Source of the DNA: Fistulifera solaris
Taxonomy: Eukaryota; Bacillariophyta; Bacillariophyceae; Naviculales; Stauroneidaceae
Length of the DNA: 64,000 nucleotides
Assembly (NCBI GenBank): GCA_030295235.1
Contig: AP026134.1
Coordinates: forward strand, 744,001 to 808,000
Direction of reading: 5' to 3'
Under the pieces are notes generated by a model, which saw only the letters and a program-made list of their open reading frames with translations, was not told the DNA's origin and made no database searches. A program made the position numbers and the translations under genes. Positions 1 to 9,608 of this stretch are shown one piece after another (the first letter of the stretch is position 1; each line of letters starts with the position of its first letter).

Positions 1-1548
1 TTTCCCAATGGCTTGTTTTCAGCAGGCGTGTCGCAAGAATTACAATCAGCCATGTCGGTGGCTTCGATGACGCGTTTAATGAGACCTTTCTGGGTCAACT
101 CGATAGTATCTCCACGACGGGTAAACTGAATTCCCAAGAACGCGGAAACATCTTTCGACTCCACAGTTAAAGTTAAAACCTTGTCAATAGTGTCAATCAT
201 GTCATCCATGCACTTTTCATCGAGACTGAACCAAAGGCAATCATCGACATAAGTCAAACAAATAATTTTCGTGCACGAACAGGCAAGCATCGATGTCGAC
301 CAACTGTTTGAAACCATGCTTCTCCAAAGTGTCCTTCAACAAGTTGAAGAATCGGAGTGGACTGTCGGACTTTCCGTAAAGCGTCTTCTGGAGCATCAAA
401 ACAGTGTCTTCGCCATCGTCGTGAAATCCTTGAGGCATCTCAATGTAGCACTCTTCAGTAGGTGGCAAAGGGGCTTGAGCAAACGCATTGACATAATCAA
501 CTTGGCGGGTATGCATTCCGTGGACGATGGACATAATTAACAGCAACCGAACTGTGGACCACTGTACGACAGGAGAGTAGGACTCGAAGTAGTCTACTCC
601 TTTTATCTCCATGTCGCCACGAACACAAAACCTCGCCTTGTACTTCGTGGGTGTCCCATCCGGTGAACGTTTAAGCCGAAACGCCCAAGTGGATTTTATC
701 ACGCGCTTATTCGCAGGTACTGAAGCTCGCGGAATTTTCTTCCACGTCCCCATCATCTCCAACATTCGAATTTCTTTCACCATCGCCTCTTGCCATTCTC
801 GATATTCGGCAGACGACATTGCTTGATGATACATTGGATAGTCGGGATCGGAACCTTTCTTTGGCTTCTTTGCACGCTGCATAGCGGCAAAAGCAACAGG
901 GTCGCGCAAATCAAACTCGCCGATCTCCGAATCCCAACAAGCAACAAGGCCGGAATGAATCGACGCAATAAAAGAGAAAAGTTTCGCGAGGAATCGGCGC
1001 AAGAACAACCGAAGCAACGTTTGTAATAAATTCATTGAATCTCTTTGGAGCACGTCTCTCGCGAGTGGATCGGCGAGGTTCGGCAGGAACAGCTGGTGTC
1101 TTCTTCCGCGGCGAACTTGATGGAGGCTTGGCATCCACAGCAACCTTTGGAGCAGGAATCGGCTCAACCGGCTTTGAAATAGGCTCAGATAATTTAACAG
1201 GAGTAGTAACTGTCTTTTGTTCTGGCTCCCTCTGCAATGTAGGCTCGTTTGAACTCTTTTCAGTTGTAGGCTCGGCATCGGTTCGTAATCGCTGGTGCAC
1301 TTTGTCGAAATCAACTGGAGGGCTAGCAGTGTCTTGGACGCCCGAATTTTGCGAGATCGCTCTTGAATTCGAACATGCAACTCATCTTGACTCAACCATT
1401 CATCATCCAAGTCGATCGGATCATCCTCATCGAAAAATACCTGAAAGCGAGATGATGCGAAGATGTCGGCCCAAGTCTCCGGATCGACAGAATCATCCTC
1501 ATTAACGACAGTCGGAAACAGTGGCAAACCAATCATCAACAACAACAT
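1..1548 (-). pseudogene. Copia reverse transcriptase region, frameshifted
   Basis: The minus strand encodes a Pro/Ser-rich linker ending in a basic RRSTRERRAPKRF block (about 1050-1300). The RVT_2 reverse transcriptase follows: NKRVIKSTWAFRLKR, YKARFCVRGD, the palm motif VDYVNAFAQAPL and EMPQGF. A frame change sits at about 253-262, where an A-run appears one base short. Beyond it the catalytic YVDD box is readable at about 220-240 in the other frame, continuing to the window edge through a SAFLGIQF-like segment. In life the enzyme copies element RNA into cDNA in cytoplasmic particles. The linker and RT lie in different frames, so no single open polyprotein exists here. Confidence 0.9.
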
Positions 1549-2526
1549 GGAACTGCGCGGAAATCCGGTTTGTTTCTAGGTTCAGAACGACAGGAACATT
1601 CGATGCATGCCGCTTTGACAAACCCAAGAAAACGCCAGCGTCTCGAGCGAGGTTCAAATTTTGGAATCTTGTGCCCATCTTGCAATTGAGGGTTCAAAAT
1701 ATACGCGGGTGATCCCCATACATGCATATCAGCAAACACTTTTCGATCGGTCGTTGTTCTGAAGATCATATCAGCCGGAGATGAATTATTTTCGCCCGGG
1801 TCCGTAGTTGAAATTTTGAACGACATAATCGATCGCCTGAGGCCACAAATCCGAAGAAATCGCTTTCGGCCAACGCAGTTTAGCATGTAGCATCGTGGTG
1901 CGTGCAAGAGATATAATACTTCCGATCGCGCGCTCAGCAACAGCATTTTGGTGGTGAGCACCAGGTCCACTGAGAGTCATCGACTGGTAGTTCGTATCAA
2001 TTTGCTTTGTGAACTCCTGCGCCGTAAGCGTGCCATTGTCGGTATGATATTGGACCACCGTGATGCCGTGATTAGCCATTGCACTTTCGAACTCCAACTT
2101 GGCGCGCAAAGCCTCGCCAGCAGTAAAATTCAAAACGTGAACGACGTACACGAATCCACTTGCATGATCGACAAAAATCACACCGCCTTTGAACTTCTCA
2201 TCATCTTTGGTACCACCGAAACCAGAGTAGAGACGTCCCCTCGTTGAAACAGAGAAGTGATCCATTGAAACCTTCTGGCCCGGAATTAAAATATCCTTCG
2301 AGAGAACTTTGGATTGGCGATCGACGGTCAATTTTGCTCCAGTCGACTTGCGCTTTCCTTTTCCATACATGCAAGCAGCGCACTTGGGAATATCACAACG
2401 CGCCGCCGCTTTGACTTCAGCAGACTTTCCGAGAGCGCCGGTTTTGAGCAAGGCTTGAATATTTTTCATGCTTCGGTGAACAAATCGGAAATGTAAGCGA
2501 AGAAGAAATTTCTGTGCTTCACTCAA
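1536..2526 (-). pseudogene. Copia integrase with GAG-pre-integrase zinc region
   Basis: The ORF at 1786-2526 carries the HHCC zinc-binding region (RLHFRFVHRS ... CDIPKCAAC). The integrase core follows with the three expected acidic residues in VSMDHF, YHTDNGT and NAVAERAIG. Near 1805 the frame changes, and the conserved copia C-terminal segment continues at about 1600-1760 as HVWGSPAYILNPQLQDG with RSRRWRFLGF. Another change follows before the DDW-like segment at about 1530. Integrase joins cDNA ends to host DNA. All catalytic residues are present, but the ORF is split into at least three frames. Confidence 0.9.
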
Positions 2527-2536
2527 GTTTTGATTC

Positions 2537-5354
2537 TCAGCCAGCGGTCACACAGTTTCGAATCTTTGCAGCATTGAGAGCAACAGATTGTTTTCGGAAC
2601 ATCTCCAGAGTAGGCAAGTTGTTTTCCGGAGAGTAAACAATATCAAGAAAGTGGCCGTCCAACAGATCGACATGAATGAGGCTCGAGTCGCCTGAAAAAC
2701 GCGGTTCGTCGTTACGTTGCGCCTTCACCAATTGACAGTAGGACTGTGGGCTGAAGAGTCGGACATTGGCATCGGGCACATGTAGCCCAGGGATCCGAAA
2801 AGTAAAGCCCTTGCCGTTGGACAGAGTAACAGTCCACTCAAGAGTGCCCGTGCCGGCAATCGAAGAACCTGCAGCAAAGCCAGACAAAACTTTATCGCCA
2901 GTAGTCGGAGTGTAGGACGTGAAGTCAGCACGGTCGAAAGTAACAGCAACTGTGGCTCCAGTATCCCAAATAACCGGAAACAGATCCGCCATGGTAGGCT
3001 TTCCAGCGACATGCACTTGATGCAAAGCAGGGAGGGCATAAATAGACGGGGGCAGCTTCGCGTACGGTGTAAAGTAGGCTTTAGAGTTGTCTACACTATT
3101 ATCTCCCTCTCGAAGCAACATCGTCTCACTTTCACTAGCAGCTCCCTCTGGAAAGAAATGCCCAGTGGGATAGCAAAACAGAAGAGAGTCGTCCAGTAGG
3201 TTCCAAGGCTTAGGATGCCCGTTCGGCGGACACGATAAATCTAAAGACTCGGTACACAAATGGCCATTGCTGTCAATCATATCCGGAAGCTCCAAGGCCC
3301 AACGAGGAATCGCTTCGAAGTCTTCGACGACGTTTGCTCCTCTCGCAGTTTCGACAAAACGATTTTGCTTGCGACGCCGAAAAACACCATCCTCACCATG
3401 CTGACAAGACGAATCGTTTGAAGATGAAGAAGGATCAGGAGGTCGGCAAACGTCGGCTGCGATCACTTGGATGAAACTGGTAGCAGCCATGCCAGGGCGG
3501 GCACCAAGTTGACTCCATAAACAACACCGGGGGCGCCGAGCGTAAGCGTCACTCGCCACATGCTCGTCATGATCGAAGAAAGCACCATGAAACGACACGG
3601 GAGAGAGATGAGACGCTCGGGCAAAGGCGTGAATCGCGGCCGAAGACCAAGAGAGCGACGATGAGCGGCACTTTGGGCACGCAACCACTTCGAGATGGTC
3701 GCAGCAACACGGAAATGACGCCACCAAGAAAAGCACTCCACAATCAACCAGCAAAGAATAAAATGCTTCGGCAAAAGCTCCAACAATAAACGACCGATAA
3801 ATATGGACAAAAGGCTCAGGAAGGGACCTCGATCGAAGGTTCACCTTCCCTGCCGATTTCCTATTCGAATCGCTGTCGGAACCCCAACAGAACTGCAAGG
3901 GTGCCGTCCAAGCTTGAGCAACATTAGCGGCAGGAGCGGCGGGCTTGGCATCAGCGGGCTTCTCTTCTTTGCTCTTGTGCTCGTCGGTTCCATGAGTCTG
4001 GTTCCAACGCTTGCACTTGGCTGGCAATAATAGAAAGTCTTGCCGTACTTGGTCATGGTGGTGGGCTCGCCGTCCTTCGGCGATGCGAGTCCAACGAGTT
4101 TCGGTCGAACCACCGCTTTTCTTTTCGCCATCACCACCGCTAGCCTTCGGAGCAGCCTTGTCTTTGTTCGCCTTCTTGTCTTTGGTCTTCGAGGAGGCAG
4201 TTTTAGTGCCGTTTGACTCGAATTTCGACTTGAGGGTCTTGAACTCGGCTTTGAGACTCTTGATAGCCGCAGTATTAGCACTAACATCAGTAGCAACTCC
4301 TTTAGCCGGTCCCCAATCATCCTTAAGAGTGCTGTAGAAATCTTTAGCTTCATGGAGAATGCGGCGATAGTTTGTATAACCGCTCATCCTTTCAGCAACT
4401 TCCTTCGACTTTCCGGCAGAGAGACGCACAAAGTCGGAGAGAGATGCCAACCGTGTGCCAGTGAACACGAACGCTTCGACCGAACATTTGCACAGCTGCT
4501 GCTGCAAAATAATCAAGTGGTCGCGAGGGAGCTGGTCATTAGCTTCCAACTCCTGCAAAGTCTCCATCTGCGCATTCGCCCAAGCAGCAACATTCTCACC
4601 GGGAGTTTCAACCAACGTGCGCTTGGTGAACTCTTCTCCGAGCTCTGAGACACGGCGAAATGCGTTGGGAAGAACTTCTTCGGTGATTTTCATCCAAACC
4701 AAAGGGCCAAAGCGCTGCATGGCCGGAACTCAAGGAAGTACGAATCGTGCGCTGGAAGGAGCGCTCCAACGAGTTGAGCAGAAAAGCAGCCGAATCGCTA
4801 AGCGAGTTGATCATGTACTGATCAAAGACACCGGACTTGATCATGTCTTCAAGATGCTTCGCGACTTCGTCGAAAGTGAACTTGCCATGGTACACGAAGA
4901 GATCGATGACACGACTGAGATCAGCAGGATCATTCATGTAGAACGGCGTATCGAGACCATGCGTAATACAATGGTTGAACGCTTCATCCGCGAGCTCAAC
5001 AAGGCGGTAGTCATTCGCAGTAGGACTGAACTTGGGGTCGAGACCGGCGATGCGATCCTTAAAACTTTTCTCAGCGCGATAAGGATTCGGATCTCGGAAG
5101 CAGTAGGGCGTCGCAGGCACAAGGTTAACACTGCGAGTAAAGTTTGCATCCGGAGGACCACCAATAGCTGGGATAGAACCTTGAACAAGGCCGAACTTTG
5201 GCGCGAGAACGGGCTCGGAAAAAGTGGCCTGAACATCCTTTTCGACTTTTGCGCTCGGTGAAACTGCGAGTCGAGTACCGGCGGTCACCGGAGGAGGTTT
5301 CCTGTCATCAGTTTCGCTATCGGAAGACATAATGCGAATAACGAAAGACGACAA
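2537..5354 (-). pseudogene. Copia gag and aspartic protease, frameshifted
   Basis: Gag starts at 5354 (MSSFVIRIMSSDSETDD) and is helix-rich. It changes frame near 4725 and runs on as a Gln/Lys-rich region to about 4100. A zinc-knuckle-like segment at about 3980-4060 is split between frames: one carries YGKTFYYC, the other KCKRWNQTHGTDEH. The retropepsin active site VIWDTGATVAV lies at about 2950-2980, with a downstream LFSPQSYCQL motif. The 2184-nt main ORF is open, but Gag, knuckle and protease are not all in one frame. Gag forms the particle and the protease matures the polyprotein. Confidence 0.85.
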
Positions 5355-5411
5355 AAGGGAGTAAGTAGGGCACGTGTATCAAACAACTGCAAAGACTGTA
5401 CCAGATAGTGT

Positions 5412-5429
5412 GAATCTGGGCTCGTAACC
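5412..5429 (-). other. Putative primer binding site (internal initiator-Met tRNA type)
   Basis: The plus-strand sequence GAATCTGGGCTCGTAACC resembles the anticodon arm of eukaryotic initiator tRNA-Met (GGGCTCATAACC) with one mismatch. Its complement sits directly inside the LTR edge, where a PBS belongs. Drosophila copia is known to prime from a half-molecule of this tRNA. Assignment here is by resemblance only. Confidence 0.5.
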
Positions 5430-5691
5430 TCTCACGTATCGACGGACAGAAACAGAAATTCTGTCAACCAAGTCGCTACGTTTCGCAACAACAGAAGAGG
5501 AAGTATCTGGTAGAGCTAAGACGATAAACAGTCAAAGTTTTCCAAACAACAATATTATGAAGCCTTTACAAATCCGACAAATGAACAAGGTGGAATCTCA
5601 CTGGGTGATGGTTCCGCCCGAGAATGTCACTGCCATCGGACTAGGTCTTGTTTTATCTTGAAATTCTGAGCTCACGTATGTGGCTCTAACA
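5430..5691 (-). repeat. Putative 5' LTR of the copia element
   Basis: Read on the minus strand, the stretch begins TGTTAGAG at 5691 and ends just before a tRNA-like primer site at 5429, upstream of the gag start. TGTTAG is a common copia LTR start, and a length of about 262 bp is typical. The inner end (ACGTGAGA) does not give a perfect CA terminus, so the inner boundary may be off by a few bases. The partner LTR lies outside the window, so neither identity nor target duplication can be checked. Confidence 0.5.
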
Positions 5692-5936
5692 TTCTTGTAT
5701 CGCGTTGCTTGCAAACCTTTCACGCCTTCACGATCAACCCAAATCGTTGCAAAGACCCTTGGGCCTCGCCCAAGAGGTTACATTCGGATGCTTCCGATTT
5801 GGGGATCGGAATTCGCATTAGGTCGTCGCGGCCATATTGGCTGAGTCCCTAGTAGTCTGCCCGCTATCCGCATTTCCGTGACAACAACTACTCCGAGTAC
5901 CAGGTACAAGGGAACCATTCCAAATTGTTTGGGTGG

Positions 5937-7067
5937 ATGCCATTTGCGAGAATGCTATTTCGAACTGTCTTTCACTTGCTTGTGCTGTGGAGAACAAGCG
6001 AAGGCTTTCACATTCCCTCCTACTTATCGGCTGGGGGCTCCGCTCTCACTGCTTCGACGGCGGATCGTATGTCGACGACGAGCGCGCGGACGATCGTGGA
6101 CCAATCGACCTTGACTCTACTCGAACACATTAACATCAACGTTCCTTCTCACGAACATGTCTTGCCATTTTATTATGATTTACTGGGATGTGGGATGGAT
6201 CCACGAAAAGCCAGCAATCTGCTACCAAATGCGCCCAAGAAAACAATTTGGGCCAATTGTGGTGCCTCACAATTTCATTTGCCCTACGGTTCGGTGGCGC
6301 AACGAATACCTGGTCATATTGGCTTGCTCTACAATTCACTCGACGGTCTCAAAGAACGACTGGAAACGCACGGAAAGATTTGTAAAAATTTCGAAATAGG
6401 TAGTGACAATGGTAGAGAATTCATTCGACTGGTAGATCATTACAATAATGTGTTTTACTGTCGACAAGATTCTCTGACCGATCGACGAGCCGTGGAAGAA
6501 CAGTGGATGCAGCCGATTATTTCACCCGAGAACACGGAATTCCCTCCCGACATGGTCCAGCGTTTCGGACGCGATTGCTCCGAATGCCGTGGCATTGATT
6601 ATGTCGAATTCCTTTGCCCCGTCGGAACCGCCGAACGTATCGCCTTGTTTTATGAATCCGTGTTTGATGCTACTACATCCGTCGTCGAATCCCGAGGCAT
6701 TCCAGTGGCCGTCGTGGCGTTGGGAAATGTCGACGAACATGGTCGTGCGGATCAATCTCTCTTGTTTCGAGAAACATCGGAGCCTCTTCCACCGTACGAT
6801 GGACATCACGTGGCCATGTACGTGGGTGAATCCGTGGCCGATTTCGAACGGGCATTTGCCAACGCGATTACGGCGGGTATTGTTTGGGTGAATCCACGCT
6901 TCAATGACCAAGCCCACGATCTGGCGGGGGCACGGAAATGGAAACAATTTCGGTTCAAAAATATTATTGACATGGAAACGGGGGAGACGGTGTTTGAGTT
7001 AGAACACGAGATGCGATCGATTGATCATGAAGCTTGGCCAGGTACTCGAGTTGTTGGAGAACAATAA
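5937..7067 (+). CDS. Two-domain VOC (glyoxalase/bleomycin-resistance fold) protein
   Basis: A 376-residue protein from the first ATG; an in-frame ATG at 5952 is also possible. The N-terminus has a hydrophobic stretch (MLFRTVFHLLVLW) before SEGFHIPS, which could be a signal peptide with a diatom plastid-type Phe junction, though the site is weak. Residues about 55-180 form one VOC module, starting LLEHININVPSHEHVLPFYYDLLGC. A second module spans about 215-355 (GIDYVEFLCPVGTAERIALFYESVF ... FRFKNIIDMETGETVFELEHE). VOC proteins bind metals through His/Glu and include glyoxalase I and dioxygenases. Substrate cannot be assigned. No introns. Confidence 0.75.
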   Translation: MPFARMLFRTVFHLLVLWRTSEGFHIPSYLSAGGSALTASTADRMSTTSARTIVDQSTLTLLEHININVPSHEHVLPFYYDLLGCGMDPRKASNLLPNAPKKTIWANCGASQFHLPYGSVAQRIPGHIGLLYNSLDGLKERLETHGKICKNFEIGSDNGREFIRLVDHYNNVFYCRQDSLTDRRAVEEQWMQPIISPENTEFPPDMVQRFGRDCSECRGIDYVEFLCPVGTAERIALFYESVFDATTSVVESRGIPVAVVALGNVDEHGRADQSLLFRETSEPLPPYDGHHVAMYVGESVADFERAFANAITAGIVWVNPRFNDQAHDLAGARKWKQFRFKNIIDMETGETVFELEHEMRSIDHEAWPGTRVVGEQ

Positions 7068-7183
7068 GTTTTGTAGAGATAGATTTGCAAGCGAGTGTAT
7101 TATTACCAGTAATACAAACATCGTACTGTACTCTAAAAAAATAAACACTAGTCCAAAATTGCGCGATGCCTTCCTTCGATTCA

Positions 7184-7915
7184 TCATTGCGAATCGCGAT
7201 TTAGAGGATTGAGAAACAAAGCCATGGCTCCTACAGCATTCCGTATTTCTCCCCAATCCTGCATTGTGGTAAATTGAATTTCAATCAACGAACCGGACGG
7301 GACTTGTATAAACGTCGCGATTGGCAACAATTGATTGACCAGCAACTCAATGGCAGGATTGTGTCCCACTACCATGACTCTCCGAAACGGCGAAGACCGC
7401 AGAACATCTGCCAGATAATCGCGATATCCGTGATTGCCGTCAAATGCGAGATCGTACCAGGCCGTCGCGTACTGCACGGGAGGAAATCGGTCCTCCCATT
7501 GGGCATGTGTGGCGACCAAATCGAGTGTTTCGCGCGTCCGCAACGATGCGGATGAGAATACTGTATCCGGGGGCGGGATGTGTGCCTTTCGTAACATCTT
7601 TCCGACCCAAATGGCTTCACTTTCTCCCGTCGGATCCAAGGGTTTCTCGAAGTCACTCATTGTGAGTGTGTTTTCCTCCGCGACATTGGCGTGTCGGAGT
7701 AGTAATAATGAAAATGTAGATTGATTGGAAGGACTTCCCATCAGTAATGAAGATTTTCTTTGTTTGAGAAGGCTGTGTTGACGAATGGCAGCAATGAGAA
7801 CGAGAAGAAAGAAAGTTGGCGCTGCGTACGTAAAGCGCATCTTTCTTCTCGGCGAATGGGGAGGCAAAGGGACTTCTATTGAACCATAGCTTACGTTAGG
7901 AGGAGTATCAGCCAT
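7184..7915 (-). CDS. SixA-like histidine phosphatase, membrane-anchored
   Basis: A 243-residue histidine-phosphatase superfamily protein. The RHG-type motif is LLLLRHANVAEENTL at about residue 70. It is followed by the arginine motif FSSASLRTRETLD at about 121 and the second catalytic His in VVGHNPAIELL at about 182. The extra-short domain is typical of the SixA/phosphohistidine phosphatase branch. A hydrophobic segment at residues 30-45 (APTFFLLVLIAAI) suggests a signal anchor or organelle presequence. Its 3' end is 117 bp from the 3' end of the VOC gene, so the two are convergent. Substrate unknown. Confidence 0.8.
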   Translation of the reverse strand: MADTPPNVSYGSIEVPLPPHSPRRKMRFTYAAPTFFLLVLIAAIRQHSLLKQRKSSLLMGSPSNQSTFSLLLLRHANVAEENTLTMSDFEKPLDPTGESEAIWVGKMLRKAHIPPPDTVFSSASLRTRETLDLVATHAQWEDRFPPVQYATAWYDLAFDGNHGYRDYLADVLRSSPFRRVMVVGHNPAIELLVNQLLPIATFIQVPSGSLIEIQFTTMQDWGEIRNAVGAMALFLNPLNRDSQ

Positions 7916-8448
7916 GCTGTTCGTTTAAACGATATCAAGGAATACAAGATGCTTGATTGACGATCGAGAAAGTAAGCTTTAAAGCCAAAGACGCTTTCCT
8001 ATTTGTTTTCTTTCCCGAAAATGATTTTTCCACTTTCGCTCGAGTATGTTCGAGCTTCGCGTTTGGGACGATCAAAGGTGAAAACAATTCTGCTCGTCCG
8101 TACGTCGTATGTCGACCGTATCTTTGAAACCCGTTCAGACATCATGATTCTATACGTCTGATGAGAAGAAAACAATTGTGAATTGTGACCCAAACAATGT
8201 CTCCTCGACTCGGGATTCAAATGGGTAGTATCGGAGAAATAGGCCAAAACGAGTCACTGATGGTGAAGGAAGAAACGGGTCACCGATGGCAACGAAGCAC
8301 CAATGTCTTTTGTCGCTTCCTCTGATATTTGCATTTACCTTGATAATATCAGTCAGCATAACAAAGTCACTGTTGGTGCTCTTAAAGCATTTTCCATCTA
8401 TTTCATAGTCAATCTTAATTTCAAGCGGACCCTCATTCAAACAAAAGC

Positions 8449-9539
8449 ATGAAAGAGTTTACATTGCCCCAAGGAGAAGGAAAGAAAAGTCTGCGTAGGA
8501 GGAGGCGCCGGCTTCATTGGCTCACACATTGCGAAGCGTCTCAAAACAGCGGGTTACTACGTAGTAGTCGTTGACTGGAAAGAGAATGAGTTCATGGAGA
8601 AAGACGAATTCTGCAACGAGTTCATTCTCGATGACTTGCGCAAGCTGGAAGTCGCCTGCCGTGCCTGCGAAGGATGCACCCAAGTTTACAACTTGGCGGC
8701 CGACATGGGTGGTATGGGATTCATCGTATCTAACGAGTCGGTTTTGGCCTTTAACAACACGGCCATTAGTATGAACATGTTGGAAGGAGCTCGTCGTGCC
8801 GGAGTCAAGGACTTCTTCTACGCTTCTTCAGCCTGTGTCTACAACGAGGCTAAACAAGAAGACCCCGCAAATCCCGGCCTCATCGAGTCCGATGCCTGGC
8901 CGGCCCGCCCTCAAGACATGTACGGACTCGAGAAACTCTATGCCGAGGAAATGGCATTGGCTTACGGACGTGACTTCGACATGAACATTCGTATCGCTCG
9001 CTTCCATAATATCTATGGACCGCGGGGTACCTGGAAGGGTGGACGTGAGAAAGCCCCAGCGGCTTTTTTGCCGAAAGGCCTTGACCAGCACCGACCACTT
9101 TGAAATGTGGGGAGATGGAAAACAGACGCGAAGTTTTACTTTCATCGACGACTGTGTGGAGGGCGTTTTGCGTCTCACCTTTTCGGATTGCAATGTGCCT
9201 ATCAACTTGGGTACCACCGAAATGGTGGACATGATCGAGTTTGCCAAAATCGCCATGTCCTTTGAAGACAAGAACTTGCCAATCAAGCACATTGAGGGTC
9301 CTATGGGAGTCAGAGGGCGTAACTCAAACAATGTGCTCATCATGGAGAAGTTGGGATGGGAGCCTACCATTAAGATAGCCGAAGGCCTCAAGAAAACATA
9401 CTTCTGGATTAAGGAGCAAATCGAGAAAGAAGGTGGCGATGCAACCAAGTACTCTCACAGTGAAATTGTTCAGCAGGTGGACGACTCTTTGATGCAGTTG
9501 GGTCATGATAAAAGTACTGCTGTCGAAGGAACAAAGTAA
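8449..9539 (+). CDS. GME: GDP-mannose 3,5-epimerase, two one-base frameshifts
   Basis: Joined, the frames encode about 362 residues of the SDR extended family. Visible are the NAD-binding VGGGAGFIGSHIAKRL, LAADMGGMGFI, the catalytic-site SSACVY, YGLEKL (YxxxK) and the highly GME-specific RFHNIYGPRGTWKGGREKAP. The end is YFWIKEQIEKE. GME converts GDP-D-mannose to GDP-L-galactose, feeding ascorbate and cell-wall galactose in plants. An ATG at 8449 gives MKEFTLPQGEGK, then one extra A in the run at 8485-8488 breaks the frame before VCVGGG. A T-run at 9064-9069 has one extra base. Either the gene is dead or these are sequence errors; the strong conservation on both sides favours error. Confidence 0.88.
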
Positions 9540-9608
9540 GACTAAAGAGCCACTACTGTCCAAGATTTAGCAATTCTAACTCTAGCTCGTGAACGTAAAA
9601 CAAAAATT

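Larger units (their letters stand above)
1..5691 (-). mobile_element. Ty1/copia (CoDi-type) LTR retrotransposon, 3'-truncated by window edge
   Basis: On the minus strand the order is LTR, primer site, gag, aspartic protease, GAG-pre-integrase zinc region, integrase, then reverse transcriptase. Integrase before RT is the diagnostic order of Ty1/copia (Pseudoviridae-like) elements. RNase H and the 3' LTR would lie before position 1. Every domain is recognisable, but the coding region is split over many frames, with shifts near 4725, 4030, 2540, 1805, 1600, 1530, 1300, 960 and 260. The copy therefore looks non-autonomous, although some one-base shifts may be assembly error like those in nearby host genes. 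CoDi families are abundant in pennate diatoms; assignment to a named family needs alignment. Confidence 0.93.
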
